Shown: positions 1 to 9,168, counted from the stretch's first letter. The stretch is DNA of 64,000 nucleotides from Gracilimonas sp040882225 (GCA_040882225.1 JBBEBR010000022.1:186001-250000); one strand, 5' to 3'. Numbers and translations: made by a program. Notes: generated by a model not told the origin, from the sequence alone.

Positions 1-105
1 TTCTACAAATACGAAGAACCTACCCCAAGTGAAGAGCTGATTGCCGAATTCTGGCAATTGGAAAAAGAAGCCGAAAGCTTACTCCAAGAAATTCGGGAGT
101 TGTAG
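1..105 (+). CDS. hsdM: Type I restriction-modification methyltransferase subunit HsdM, C-terminal end (partial)
   Basis: Only the last 34 codons are in the window, open from base 1 to a TAG at 103-105. The residues (FYKYEEPTPSEELIAEFWQL and an acidic helix after it) match the usual C-terminal tail of HsdM, the N6-adenine methyltransferase subunit of type I systems. The catalytic part lies outside the window. One base separates the stop from the ATG of hsdS, as expected for a co-translated hsdM-hsdS pair. The call rests on tail resemblance plus position directly before hsdS and hsdR. Confidence 0.75.
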   Translation, partial: FYKYEEPTPSEELIAEFWQLEKEAESLLQEIREL

Positions 106-106
106 G

Positions 107-1471
107 ATGAGTGGTTATGAATTAAAAAATAGTGGGATTGAATGGCTGGGTGATATTCCTACACATTGGCGAGACGTTAAACTGAAAAAGCTCATCAAAC
201 TCATTCCCAGTAATGTTGATAAACGAACTGAAGATGATGAAGCTCCTGTACTTTTGTGTAATTATGTAGATGTATACTACAATGATGAAATTGATAATAG
301 CATTAATTTCATGGAAGCGACTGCTAATGATAATGAGTTAAAGAAGTTTCAGCTCAAAGAAGGTGATGTTGTAATAACTAAAGATTCAGAGGATCCAAAC
401 GACATTGCAGTCCCAGCATTTATTAAACAAACTCAGGAAAATTTACTTTGTGGATATCATTTATCCATACTGAGAAAAAATGATGTTAGAATTGATTCAA
501 AATATTTGTTTTGGGCATTGAAGGATGCAAGTATCATTTCTCAATTACACAGAGAAGCAAATGGTATAACAAGATGGGCTATTTCTACAAAACATGTAAA
601 AAACTCAATAATCCCACTCCCCCCACTTACCGAACAAAAAGCCATTGCCGATTATTTGGATAAAGCTTGTCAGAAAATAGACCGGATTATTGAGCTAAAA
701 GAAAAGCAGGTTGAGGGAATAGAAAAATTTTATAAATCACGCTTATTAGAAATAATTACAGGAAACGATCAGGAAGACGTTGAATTGGCAAACTCAGATA
801 ATCATGTGATAGGTGAAGTTCCAGAAAATTGGAAAATTGTTCGATTAAAACATGTATTGTCAAAAATTAATAGCGGTGTAACTCCATCAGGCGGGGCAAC
901 TTCTTATGTAGATGAAGGAATTCCACTTTTACGAAGCCAAAATATTAAATTCGAAAAACTGCATTTAAAAAATGTTGTTCATATTCCATTAGAAGTACAT
1001 CACAAAATGAGTAATTCTAAATTAGAATATGGTGATGTTTTATTAAATATCACTGGAGCATCATTAGGTCGTTGCAATTATTTCAAGGAAGAGTTTCAGG
1101 CAAATGTTAATCAGCATGTTTGCATTTTGCGACCGCGTTTTCCAATTCTTACGGAATATTTATACTATGTGTTAATGAGCGAAATTGGGCAAGCTCAAAT
1201 TTTTTCTGGCTTTAAAGGAAGTGGAAGAGAAGGATTGAACTTTGAAGCTGTCAAGAATTTCAAAATTCCTCTACCTGATATTGAAACTCAAAATATTATT
1301 ATAAAACGATTAAATTCACTGTCAAAAAGGATTCAAGATCAGAAGAGTTTAATTCGTAAACAGTGTGATAATTTAAAGTCATATCGAAAATCCCTCATTC
1401 ACGAATGTGTAACGGGTAAGAAAAAGGTGTACGAAGAGTCATCAAACACAGGAAGAGCAGTAGCCGTGTAG
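107..1471 (+). CDS. hsdS: Type I restriction-modification specificity subunit HsdS
   Basis: Predicted 454-residue DNA-recognition subunit that directs the HsdM/HsdR complex to a bipartite target. Two target-recognition domains are visible, each opening with the typical phrase: GDIPTHW near residue 15 and GEVPENW near residue 240. Each ends in a conserved spacer segment, the first containing PLPPLTEQKAIADYLD and the second PLPDIETQNIIIKRL, which form the coiled-coil spacers. Length is normal for a two-TRD HsdS. I chose the ATG at 107 because it follows the hsdM stop by one base; an upstream in-frame ATG at 41 would overlap hsdM. hsdR follows 15 bases downstream. The target sequence cannot be read from the protein. 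Confidence 0.93.
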   Translation: MSGYELKNSGIEWLGDIPTHWRDVKLKKLIKLIPSNVDKRTEDDEAPVLLCNYVDVYYNDEIDNSINFMEATANDNELKKFQLKEGDVVITKDSEDPNDIAVPAFIKQTQENLLCGYHLSILRKNDVRIDSKYLFWALKDASIISQLHREANGITRWAISTKHVKNSIIPLPPLTEQKAIADYLDKACQKIDRIIELKEKQVEGIEKFYKSRLLEIITGNDQEDVELANSDNHVIGEVPENWKIVRLKHVLSKINSGVTPSGGATSYVDEGIPLLRSQNIKFEKLHLKNVVHIPLEVHHKMSNSKLEYGDVLLNITGASLGRCNYFKEEFQANVNQHVCILRPRFPILTEYLYYVLMSEIGQAQIFSGFKGSGREGLNFEAVKNFKIPLPDIETQNIIIKRLNSLSKRIQDQKSLIRKQCDNLKSYRKSLIHECVTGKKKVYEESSNTGRAVAV

Positions 1472-1486
1472 AAATAACATGTGAAT

Positions 1487-4429
1487 ATGCCAAGCAATAA
1501 AGAAACCTTATTTCAGGATCATATTTGTTCATTTCTTGAGAATGAGCATGATTATCATGTTCTCGAAAAACATGAATTACCTGATAATGCTGAGCATATT
1601 ATTGAAGATCACCTGATTGAATTCATTCAATCCACACAACCCAATACATTCTCCAAACTCAAAGAAGATTATGGCGCAGACGCTGCCAATGAAATTCTAA
1701 CAGCTTTAAAAAATGAGCTGGAGAAAACTCCGCTATGGCTGCTTATGCGAAATGGTATTACCGTTCGGGGCGTGCATTTCAAATTATATAAGCCCTATCC
1801 CAGAACCGGAACAGAAAGTCAGTTTGGCGCTTATCACAAAAATAAATTCTCCTTTAAAAAAGAATATTATTTCTCACCGCTTTCCACACATCGCATAGAT
1901 TTGGTGATTTGGCTGAATGGATTGCCCATCATTGTCATAGAAATAAAACATGAGGATGAAGGACAAAATGTAGAAGATGCCATTCACGAAAGTTTTTTGA
2001 AACGGGATCTCGAAAATCCCATTTATACCCTGCCATTCCTGTTTGTGGCTTTAAGCAATACCGAAGCAAAAGTAGCTACTAATCTGCGTTCACATAATTC
2101 TTTTCTTTGGTTTAATGCGGCTTTAGTGAATAAAGCAGAAACGGAAGGTGAATATCCGGTAGAGCATGTTTATCGGCATGCACTTTCCAAACAGAATATT
2201 GCCAAATATGTGGAGCATTATCTGCTTTTTGTTCCGCAGGAAGAAGAACAGACGGCAAGCGGTGTTAAAGTTGTAAAAGATTCATTCACCATTTTTCCAA
2301 GATATCATCAAATCAGAGCCAGTAAGAAAATTGCTGATTTAGTTGGTGCGCATTTCGAAGAAAAAAGACAACTTGGTAAGAAGTATCTGATTAATCATTC
2401 TGCCGGATCAGGAAAAACCCTCACCATTGCCTGGATGAGTGATTTACTGGACAGCCTTTATACCAGCGACGGAGAAAAAGCTTTTGACAATATTATCATT
2501 CTCACAGACAGAAAAGCCTTAGATAAAAATGTCCGGGATGATTTGGAGTTATTTTCTCATTTAGGCGAAACAAAAATCAATATCGCGGAGAAGTCAAAAG
2601 ATTTAGCCCGGCACCTTGATAATAATCGGGACATTGTTGTTAGCACTATTCACAAATTCAGTTATATACAGGACGAGCTGAAGAAAAGTGATGAGCTAAA
2701 AAACCGAAAAGTCGCCTTTCTCATTGATGAAGCTCATCGTTCGCAGGATGGTAAATTAGCTCTGGCCATGCTTGATCAATTCACTAATACCAATGATGAA
2801 GATGAAGAAGGTGATCTCAAAAAACTGGATATCTCCAATCAGGTTTATGTAGCATTTACGGCAACCACAACGGCAAAAACCGTTTCATTTTTTGGCAATC
2901 CCATTGATACCTATTCTGAAGAAGAAGCCATTGCAGAAGGCTATATTTTAGATGTTGCACAAAGTATAATCAGCTATAAAACACTTTATCATTTAAGGCC
3001 TACGGCTATTTTGCCGGAAAAAACTTTCCCTGAAGGAGTTTTAGCTCAGGCACTGCAACGTATTGCTTTTGAAGATGAAAGTATTATTCAGTATAAATCC
3101 GAAGTAATAATCCAATTATTTGAAGAAGAGGTAAAAGACGCGATTGAAGGCAAAGGCAAAGCCATGGTTGTAGCCAATTCCCGCAAAGCTGGTTTGTTAT
3201 ACTATCAAACCATAAAAGCCATCCTGGAAGAAAGAGACGCAGATTATGATGTGCTTTATGCCTTCAGTGATTTTACCGATGAAGAAACCGGTGAGTTTAT
3301 TGAAGAAGAAAAGTTAAACAAGTTGGACACGAAGCATAAAGGAAAAGTTATCGAAGATGTATTTGATACAGATACATATCGGATTCTTGTAGTAGCCAAT
3401 AAATTTCAGACAGGATTTGATCAGCCGTTGCTTTCGGCCATGTTTTTGGATAAACCTGTAAAAGGAGCTAACGCCGTTCAAACCGTTTCTCGATTGAATC
3501 GAAATCATGCAGACAAAGAACAAACTGATATACTGGTAGTAGATTTTACCAATAGTGCGGATGATATTTTCGATGCCTTTAACAAACATCGAAAAGGTTC
3601 ACCCTACAAAGAAAGAGAACCGGATAAAGAGCTTTTAAATACCGTTTATGCTGACATAAAAGCTTATGGTATTTTTGATGCTGATGAAATAAGCAGCTAC
3701 GTTGATCAATATCTTGAAGCCGAACGGGAAGCAAGAAAACGGAACTCGGAAGCAGATGCGCTTCTGAGTAATGTAAATCAGCAATACCGGGAAAAATTCA
3801 GGAAAGCTTTACCTGATATTGAAGCTCAAAAAGTATTTGTTTCCCTTCTCAGCAGATACACCAAACTCTATTATTTTATAGCTAAATTCTTTGAGCTTGA
3901 GGAAAAACTTCACCGTTTCGTGGTATTTGCAGAAGCCATGAAAATGGTGTTATTGAATCGGGGTAAAATTTCGGAACTGAAGCAATATCTGAAAGATGTA
4001 GAACTGGAAAAAGGGGCACTTACAAACAAACAAGAAAAAGTAAATGAGCCGGCAGGAATCCCTCAGAGACCGGGTGGTTTACGAAATGGTAATCCAACAG
4101 TACCAACTCGTTCAACTATAGAAGAAATGCTCGATTCTATAAGAGAGAAATATCAAATCAATGATAAAGAAGCCATCATTATAAAAGATATTTGCGAGAA
4201 ATTATCAAAACGATATGATGTGGTTAATTCTATCGAAGAAAATATTCATAGTGAGCTTTATTTAAAAACCCGCGCGGCCAGAAAAGTAAAAAGAGAAATT
4301 AAAAATGAATATATAAGCCGAGAAATGTTCAAAATACTTGAAAACCCGCTTTATAACGGCAGAGGCGGAATATTTTCTTTAATGAGCAACACTGTGATTA
4401 ATAATGTGAAGATGAGAATGGTGGGTTAG
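1487..4429 (+). CDS. hsdR: Type I restriction endonuclease subunit HsdR
   Basis: Motor and nuclease subunit of the type I system; translocates DNA using ATP and cuts at a distance from the recognition site. About 980 residues, the usual size. The N-terminal nuclease core is visible as an Asp in HRIDLVIW (about residue 138) followed by the E-x-K of IVIEIKHE (about 152-154), a PD-(D/E)XK pattern. The helicase part has Walker A HSAGSGKT (about 304-311) and a DEAH box in LIDEAHRSQ. A frame start at GTG 1481 is also open; I prefer the ATG at 1487. No strong Shine-Dalgarno is seen with either. It completes an apparently intact hsdM-hsdS-hsdR operon. Confidence 0.94.
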   Translation: MPSNKETLFQDHICSFLENEHDYHVLEKHELPDNAEHIIEDHLIEFIQSTQPNTFSKLKEDYGADAANEILTALKNELEKTPLWLLMRNGITVRGVHFKLYKPYPRTGTESQFGAYHKNKFSFKKEYYFSPLSTHRIDLVIWLNGLPIIVIEIKHEDEGQNVEDAIHESFLKRDLENPIYTLPFLFVALSNTEAKVATNLRSHNSFLWFNAALVNKAETEGEYPVEHVYRHALSKQNIAKYVEHYLLFVPQEEEQTASGVKVVKDSFTIFPRYHQIRASKKIADLVGAHFEEKRQLGKKYLINHSAGSGKTLTIAWMSDLLDSLYTSDGEKAFDNIIILTDRKALDKNVRDDLELFSHLGETKINIAEKSKDLARHLDNNRDIVVSTIHKFSYIQDELKKSDELKNRKVAFLIDEAHRSQDGKLALAMLDQFTNTNDEDEEGDLKKLDISNQVYVAFTATTTAKTVSFFGNPIDTYSEEEAIAEGYILDVAQSIISYKTLYHLRPTAILPEKTFPEGVLAQALQRIAFEDESIIQYKSEVIIQLFEEEVKDAIEGKGKAMVVANSRKAGLLYYQTIKAILEERDADYDVLYAFSDFTDEETGEFIEEEKLNKLDTKHKGKVIEDVFDTDTYRILVVANKFQTGFDQPLLSAMFLDKPVKGANAVQTVSRLNRNHADKEQTDILVVDFTNSADDIFDAFNKHRKGSPYKEREPDKELLNTVYADIKAYGIFDADEISSYVDQYLEAEREARKRNSEADALLSNVNQQYREKFRKALPDIEAQKVFVSLLSRYTKLYYFIAKFFELEEKLHRFVVFAEAMKMVLLNRGKISELKQYLKDVELEKGALTNKQEKVNEPAGIPQRPGGLRNGNPTVPTRSTIEEMLDSIREKYQINDKEAIIIKDICEKLSKRYDVVNSIEENIHSELYLKTRAARKVKREIKNEYISREMFKILENPLYNGRGGIFSLMSNTVINNVKMRMVG

Positions 4430-4758
4430 TAATACCTATTTGTTCATAGTGTGATGGGACTATAGAATTTAGACACGGAGGGAAAAGTTGTACCGATTCA
4501 TACTTCCCCCGGGATCTTTTCAGTCTTTAGCGGTAGCGGTGACTGGAAAGCATTACGTCCGGAAGCCTCTGACTTCCATAAAGGGGAGGTAGTCGTAAAT
4601 TAAGATTTCTTCTATTCCAATTAATCCTGTTTTATCAACGAGCTAAATTATAGCTACTCAGCATTAATGCAAGTCAGAGACTTGCTGAGCTTTTAATCTT
4701 AAGTCAGCGCTCGGTTATTTACTGATCCTGTTCAAACCCTTTGAACTTGCTGTAAGAC
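4430..4758. other. Intergenic stretch with small hairpins, no gene seen
   Basis: Between the hsdR stop and the decayed pRiA4b ORF-3-like gene. Two small inverted repeats are visible: GGAAG with CTTCC at 4561-4577, and a perfect 7-bp arm pair GCAAGTC/GACTTGC separated by AGA at 4669-4685. Neither is followed by a T run, so I do not call a terminator. No convincing start codon with a coding-like frame was found. Confidence 0.5.
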
Positions 4759-5018
4759 CTAAGATATCTTTGGGAAATCATATTCGTAATGCATAAAGTC
4801 TTTTTGCTTATTAAGCAGCATGTTCAATGTTATTCCGGTATAGTCTGTACCGTACGATTCACCCCATAAATCATCTTCATCCACCGGGGGTTCAAATTGC
4901 CTTTTCTGAAAGCATGAAGGTGAGAATTGGTCCAACCCATAGTAGTTTGAATAACTTTATGAAAATCAATGATGTAGTCTTCAGATATTGGGACATTTCG
5001 CCCGCTAAGAATCTGAAA
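4759..5018 (-). pseudogene. Decayed plasmid pRiA4b ORF-3-like (PRiA4_ORF3) gene remnant
   Basis: Reading the minus strand, one frame gives a stretch with FHKVIQTTMGWTNSHLHAF, and after a one-base frame change near 4899-4902 the next frame continues with DDLWGE, YTGITLNMLLNKQKDFMHYE and YDF before a TAG at 4759-4761. Together these follow the PRiA4_ORF3 family pattern (helix with MGW..SHLH, then LNMLL, then YEYDFGDGW), but the FGDGW end is missing. In-frame upstream, the frame is closed by a TGA at 5019-5021 next to the stop of the stress-protein gene, so the N-terminus is lost as well. The remnant has lost both ends and carries a frameshift, so it is almost certainly not functional. Confidence 0.72.
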
Positions 5019-5022
5019 TCAA

Positions 5023-5922
5023 CTAACTAAACAACGACTTTAAAAACTTCTGATGTTTCACTTTGTTCTTTTGCACCAACAGTGGAATTCCAAACGCATA
5101 GTCCACCATTTTATCGGTGAAATCGTGACTAGCAAAACTGCTTAACTTTTTGGACTTGGAGGAGACAATAATTAGATCAATTTGATCTGTGACAGCTTGG
5201 TTGTAAACCGCATCGGCTATTCGCCCTTTTTTATGGATAGAAAGCACATAGTTAATATTATCAGGTAGATCATGGTCTTTCCTGAACTGACTCAATTTTG
5301 TTTTTACCTTTTCATCCTTTTCCCGCTTGTCTTTCTCGGAGAGGTTGTAAGGGAAAAACTGTGCCCTGTATTGATAAATATGTTGTGCAATAACGCCTTC
5401 ACCCTTCACCAATTTTTCAGCAGTTTTAAGCGCTTTTGCCGACTGTTCCGAAAAATCAACAGGGGCCAATATTTTATTCATGGTATACCGGCTGTTTTCG
5501 GGCACAAATAAAATGGACGAAGCCACATATTTGAGAATTTGTTTTGGAATGATGCCTTCCCCGGCATAGCCTATTTTTTTGCCCATCAGAACAAGGTCAG
5601 GTTCCATTGAATTGACAATGCTAATGATTTGATCCGCCGGCTTGCCTGACTTTAGCATCACGCGGGTTTCAATGGAATCCTTAAACTGACCCTTTACTTT
5701 CTCATTTAACTCGTTCCGAATTAAATCCATGAATTCATTTTCTGAATCGATTTCAGGAAATTGCTCCACCAATTCACGAACAGTGGGACCGGACTCGACC
5801 GTGTGAAAGAAAGTGATGGTTTTGGGTTCAACAATGGATGTTAAAAATGCAGTGTACCTAATAAGAATATCGTCCATATTGGACAAGTCGAGACTTACTA
5901 ACCAATGTTTAGAATCTACCAT
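5023..5922 (-). CDS. Universal stress protein with two UspA-type domains
   Basis: A 299-residue cytoplasmic protein with two tandem Usp folds, roughly residues 1-145 and 150-290. The second half is clearest: MNKILAPVDFSEQSAKAL, then a helix with LIIVSSKSKK near the end. The ATP-binding glycine motif of ATP-type Usp proteins is not clear here, so nucleotide binding is uncertain. It starts 13 bases after the BCCT transporter gene and is probably co-transcribed with it; Usp proteins or domains are often paired with osmolyte and ion transporters. Function in stress adaptation is inferred from family and context. Confidence 0.85.
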   Translation of the reverse strand: MVDSKHWLVSLDLSNMDDILIRYTAFLTSIVEPKTITFFHTVESGPTVRELVEQFPEIDSENEFMDLIRNELNEKVKGQFKDSIETRVMLKSGKPADQIISIVNSMEPDLVLMGKKIGYAGEGIIPKQILKYVASSILFVPENSRYTMNKILAPVDFSEQSAKALKTAEKLVKGEGVIAQHIYQYRAQFFPYNLSEKDKREKDEKVKTKLSQFRKDHDLPDNINYVLSIHKKGRIADAVYNQAVTDQIDLIIVSSKSKKLSSFASHDFTDKMVDYAFGIPLLVQKNKVKHQKFLKSLFS

Positions 5923-5935
5923 AATAGTTATACCT

Positions 5936-7555
5936 CTAATCCGATTTTTTCTGTTTTTTAATTGTATTCATCACTAACTCCCGGTACGATTGTCGCTCTT
6001 TGTCCTTGTCTTTTCGGAGGTAAGTCTGATGCTCTTTCTCAAGACCTAGCTTTAGGCTGTAACACATCACCAGCAGAACTATTACAAAAGGGAGCCCTGT
6101 ACTGATAGCGCCGGCTTGCAATGCTCCAAGTCCGCCGCCTAATAAAAGTACGGCTGCAACAACACCCTCGGTTGAGGCCCAAAAAATGCGCTGCCCAACC
6201 GGAGCATCAAGTTTTCCGCCGCTTGTCAATCCATCAATAACTAATGAGCCAGAGTCAGACGAGGTGACAAAGAAACTCAGTACCAGGATTATGGCAAGGA
6301 AGGACGTTACTATAGACCATGGGAATTGATCCAACAAAATGAATAGAGAAGTAGTTTGATCAGCTTCAACGGCAGCGGCAATTTCAGCAATTCCGTTGGT
6401 TTCAAGGAAAATGGCACTACCACCGAATCCGCTCATCCATAAAAAAGTAAGCATGGTTGGTACAATCAGAACACCGAGTACAAATTGTTTTATGGTTCTT
6501 CCCCGCGATATACGGGCGATAAACATACCCACGTATGGCGACCAAGAAATCCACCAGGCCCAATAAAAAACCGTCCATGTAGACATAAATGAACCTTCCT
6601 CATATGATTGGGTCCAAAAGGCAAGCGTAGGAAATTTCTGCACATAATGCCCAAGGTTTTGAACAAAAGAGCCAAGGATAAAAAGGGTCGGCCCGACAAT
6701 GAGTATGAAAAGAAGAAACAATCCAGCCAGCCGAATATTAAACTCACTTAGAACTTTAACTCCTTTATCAATGCCCAATACTACAGAAACCACTGCAACG
6801 GCAGTTACTCCTATGATGATAATAACCTGAAGTGTTGTAGTATTTTCAAGACCAAATACATATTGTATCCCAGCTCCGGCCTGTGAGGCTCCCAATCCTA
6901 ATGAAGTTGCAAGGCCAAAAAGCGTAGCCAAAACGGCAAGAACGTCAATCATATCTCCAATCCACCCATTAATGCGATCTCCTAAAATAGGATAGAAAAC
7001 AGACCGGAAAGAGAGTGGGAGATCCCGGTTGAAAGCAAAAAAGGCGAGAGCCAATGCTACGATAGCATAAATAGCCCAGGCGTGTAATCCCCAGTGAAGA
7101 AAAGTAATGCCCATGGCATCGCGAATGGCTTCCATTGAACCGGCTTCAGTATGGGGTGGAGAAAGTAAATGCCACATCGGTTCGGCTACAGAATAGAACA
7201 TCAACCCAATTCCCATTCCTGCACTAAATAACATGGCGAACCAGGCCATAGTACTGAAGTCAGGTTCTGCATCTTCGCCGCCTAACCTAATATTGCCATA
7301 CTTGCTAAAAGCAAAATACAGGGCAAAGCCAATAAAAATGTTAACGGCAACTACAAATAACCAGCTGGCATAGTCTGTGATACCGATCCTGACTGCATTG
7401 AAAACGTCTTCTGCGGCATCACCGGCCCAAAGCGTACCTATAATTAAAGCGGCGATCAGTATTACAGACGGCCAAAAAACGGGTTTGTGAATATCAAAAT
7501 ACTTCTTGATATCTGTTTGTTGTTTTGATTCTTCTTCCTGTCCTCGAATTCCCAT
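5936..7555 (-). CDS. BCCT-family osmolyte (betaine/carnitine/choline) transporter
   Basis: A 539-residue inner-membrane secondary transporter with about twelve hydrophobic segments. Family hallmarks are the glycine-rich GMGIG stretch (about 113-117) in TM3 and the tryptophan-rich segment WAWWISWSPYVGMFIARISRG (about 332-352). Members take up glycine betaine, carnitine or choline, usually with Na+, as protection against salt stress. Substrate cannot be assigned further. The long regulatory C-tail of osmosensing BetP is absent; only about 35 charged residues follow the last helix. It sits between a porin gene upstream (48 bases away) and a Usp gene downstream on the same strand, suggesting an osmoadaptation operon. 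Confidence 0.93.
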   Translation of the reverse strand: MGIRGQEEESKQQTDIKKYFDIHKPVFWPSVILIAALIIGTLWAGDAAEDVFNAVRIGITDYASWLFVVAVNIFIGFALYFAFSKYGNIRLGGEDAEPDFSTMAWFAMLFSAGMGIGLMFYSVAEPMWHLLSPPHTEAGSMEAIRDAMGITFLHWGLHAWAIYAIVALALAFFAFNRDLPLSFRSVFYPILGDRINGWIGDMIDVLAVLATLFGLATSLGLGASQAGAGIQYVFGLENTTTLQVIIIIGVTAVAVVSVVLGIDKGVKVLSEFNIRLAGLFLLFILIVGPTLFILGSFVQNLGHYVQKFPTLAFWTQSYEEGSFMSTWTVFYWAWWISWSPYVGMFIARISRGRTIKQFVLGVLIVPTMLTFLWMSGFGGSAIFLETNGIAEIAAAVEADQTTSLFILLDQFPWSIVTSFLAIILVLSFFVTSSDSGSLVIDGLTSGGKLDAPVGQRIFWASTEGVVAAVLLLGGGLGALQAGAISTGLPFVIVLLVMCYSLKLGLEKEHQTYLRKDKDKERQSYRELVMNTIKKQKKSD

Positions 7556-7603
7556 GTAACTAAAGATTTAAATTAAGATTACAACTAACCAGATGTCACC
7601 CGA

Positions 7604-8833
7604 CTAAAAGTAGTACCCAATATTAATGTTGAAACGAGTATTGAGCCTTGGATCGGAAGATCCGTTTGCGAGTCCAGAGCCGAAGGAGTCGGTTAGCCAG
7701 GGGTGGTTATATCCCGAGGCGATATCAAAATAAATAAATACATTGCCAAGTGTAGCCATCATGCCGACTACGTTTTGCTGGCTGTCATTGAAGGCTTCAT
7801 TCGCTTTATCGAAATAAGTGTAATTATCATAAAAATTCAGGTTAGAAACCGGCCCGAAATTAACATCCATAGAATAGGAAATGCCTAGCGTGTAGATGTT
7901 CATTTCCGGAGCGACTGCATATGGATCACCATAAGCAGCCATGTAAACATAGTCTACAGGATTGCCGGAATCATTAACTGCATCGTGATTCATGTATATG
8001 TACTGTGCCTTCACATTAAAATTTCCATAATTCCCGTCAAGATGTGCGGCCAAAGCTACACTGGAAGTGGTTTCGTCAACTTCAGAATTATAAATTCCAC
8101 CATACTGAGTAGAAGCCCCAATGCGGGTATTATTCCCATTCCCGTAATCAAAATTGTAGGTGTAGCGTACATTAAACTGGTTTTTTTCATGATTTGATTG
8201 GGCAACCTCGTTGTTACCTAACACATAATCCCAGGGCTTGTCTCCTGTTATCGGGATGATGTCGTAGGAATAGCGCCCGGAGCCTCCAACTCCAAATGCT
8301 GCTGAACCATAGGCAGGGCCTGCGGGTTCGGGCTGAATAAAATATGCGGCCATTAAATCCCAATTGCGACCCTTGTAAGTAAGCTTGATTCCCATGTCGT
8401 GGTCATCTTCAAGTCCCACGTAATAAGGTCCTTGGAACCACCAGTTGTGAGAGTTGTATTGCAGGTTACCAAAAGGCACTTGAGTAACGCCAACCTGCAA
8501 TTCGATTTGATCCGAAAAGTTGTAATCGAGCCAGCCTTGCTTTATAAAATGTGTGTTGAAAGTGGGGTAAAACCGGTATTCAAAATTGATGCCCACCCCG
8601 GAACTTTGACCCCTGAAATTGATTCGCCAGGTATCGAGTGTAAATTGGGTGTTATTAGGGGAAGCCGCTGCCCCATAATCTTCATGGAAATAGTTAAACC
8701 GAACAGCCCCGCCAACCTCCATATAGTCTTCACTTTCATCGGATTGTGCCATAAGGTGTGTCGGCGTACAACAGATGCCAAATATCAGAATGCCTTTAAT
8801 TATACATTGTAAACGTATATGCTTAATAATCAT
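7604..8833 (-). CDS. Outer-membrane porin-like beta-barrel protein
   Basis: A 409-residue secreted protein with a hydrophobic signal ending in LMAQ at about residue 30. The mature part has alternating aromatic/polar strands such as VGGAVRFNYF and INFEYRFYP and a terminal INIGYYF ending in Phe, the usual sign of an outer-membrane barrel. I chose the ATG at 8833 because it gives a proper signal peptide; the frame is open to 8947, but the extra 38 residues look unlike a leader. It precedes the BCCT transporter gene by 48 bases, so it may be the outer-membrane entry route for the same solute, which is an inference. No narrower porin family could be assigned. Confidence 0.8.
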   Translation of the reverse strand: MIIKHIRLQCIIKGILIFGICCTPTHLMAQSDESEDYMEVGGAVRFNYFHEDYGAAASPNNTQFTLDTWRINFRGQSSGVGINFEYRFYPTFNTHFIKQGWLDYNFSDQIELQVGVTQVPFGNLQYNSHNWWFQGPYYVGLEDDHDMGIKLTYKGRNWDLMAAYFIQPEPAGPAYGSAAFGVGGSGRYSYDIIPITGDKPWDYVLGNNEVAQSNHEKNQFNVRYTYNFDYGNGNNTRIGASTQYGGIYNSEVDETTSSVALAAHLDGNYGNFNVKAQYIYMNHDAVNDSGNPVDYVYMAAYGDPYAVAPEMNIYTLGISYSMDVNFGPVSNLNFYDNYTYFDKANEAFNDSQQNVVGMMATLGNVFIYFDIASGYNHPWLTDSFGSGLANGSSDPRLNTRFNINIGYYF

Positions 8834-8983
8834 ATAACCCTGCTTTAAAAAATCCGAGTTTGTATTGGGGTCAGAACATATAAAAAATGCTACTCGTTTC
8901 ACAAACAGTGGAAAATGATTGTGGATATAAATGCATACAGTCAGCAAAAGTATATGCTCTTTTTATCCATGAATTTTGATATT

Positions 8984-9090
8984 GGCACACTCTCATAAAG
9001 GTCTATTTTTGTACCCACTTTCTGCATAATTACCCCCACTCACCAATGAACTTTTTAGTGGGTACAAAAGAGGCACACTGTACCCATTAA
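8984..9090. repeat. Cluster of direct and inverted repeats beside a tRNA fragment (possible integrase arm sites)
   Basis: A perfect 13-bp inverted pair, TTTTGTACCCACT at 9007-9019 and AGTGGGTACAAAA at 9057-9069, with a third related copy GTACCCATT at 9080-9088 and a looser TACCCCCACT near 9031. GGCACACT also occurs twice, at 8984-8991 and 9072-9079. Such clustered short repeats next to a partial tRNA gene resemble recombinase arm-type sites of an integrated element. No integrase gene is adjacent, so the function is inferred. Confidence 0.5.
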
Positions 9091-9123
9091 ACGGTTTTAA
9101 AGTATTATTAGGGTTAATATTTC

Positions 9124-9168
9124 TCTCATAATCGATTGGTCGTAGGTTCAAGTCCTACCGGGCCCACT
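9124..9168 (+). other. tRNA 3'-half remnant (CAT anticodon loop to acceptor), probable attachment site
   Basis: The run contains an anticodon loop CTCATAA, a complete T arm (GTAGG, TTCAAGT, CCTAC) and the 3' acceptor strand CGGGCCC with discriminator A. The bases before the loop do not pair with the 3' anticodon strand and there is no D arm or 5' acceptor, so this is not a functional tRNA. A 3' half of a CAT-anticodon tRNA (Met or Ile2 type) is the usual scar left at the far end of an element integrated in a tRNA gene. With this orientation the element would lie to the left, including the restriction system. Assignment of the parental tRNA is tentative. Confidence 0.7.

Noticed and set aside
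4827..5030. A 67-codon plus-strand frame after hsdR
   Set aside because: The minus strand of the same bases carries the pRiA4b ORF-3-like remnant, so the plus-strand frame is an antisense shadow.
8834..8947. Longer N-terminus for the porin gene
   Set aside because: The extra 38 residues lack signal features, while the ATG at 8833 directly begins a normal signal peptide.
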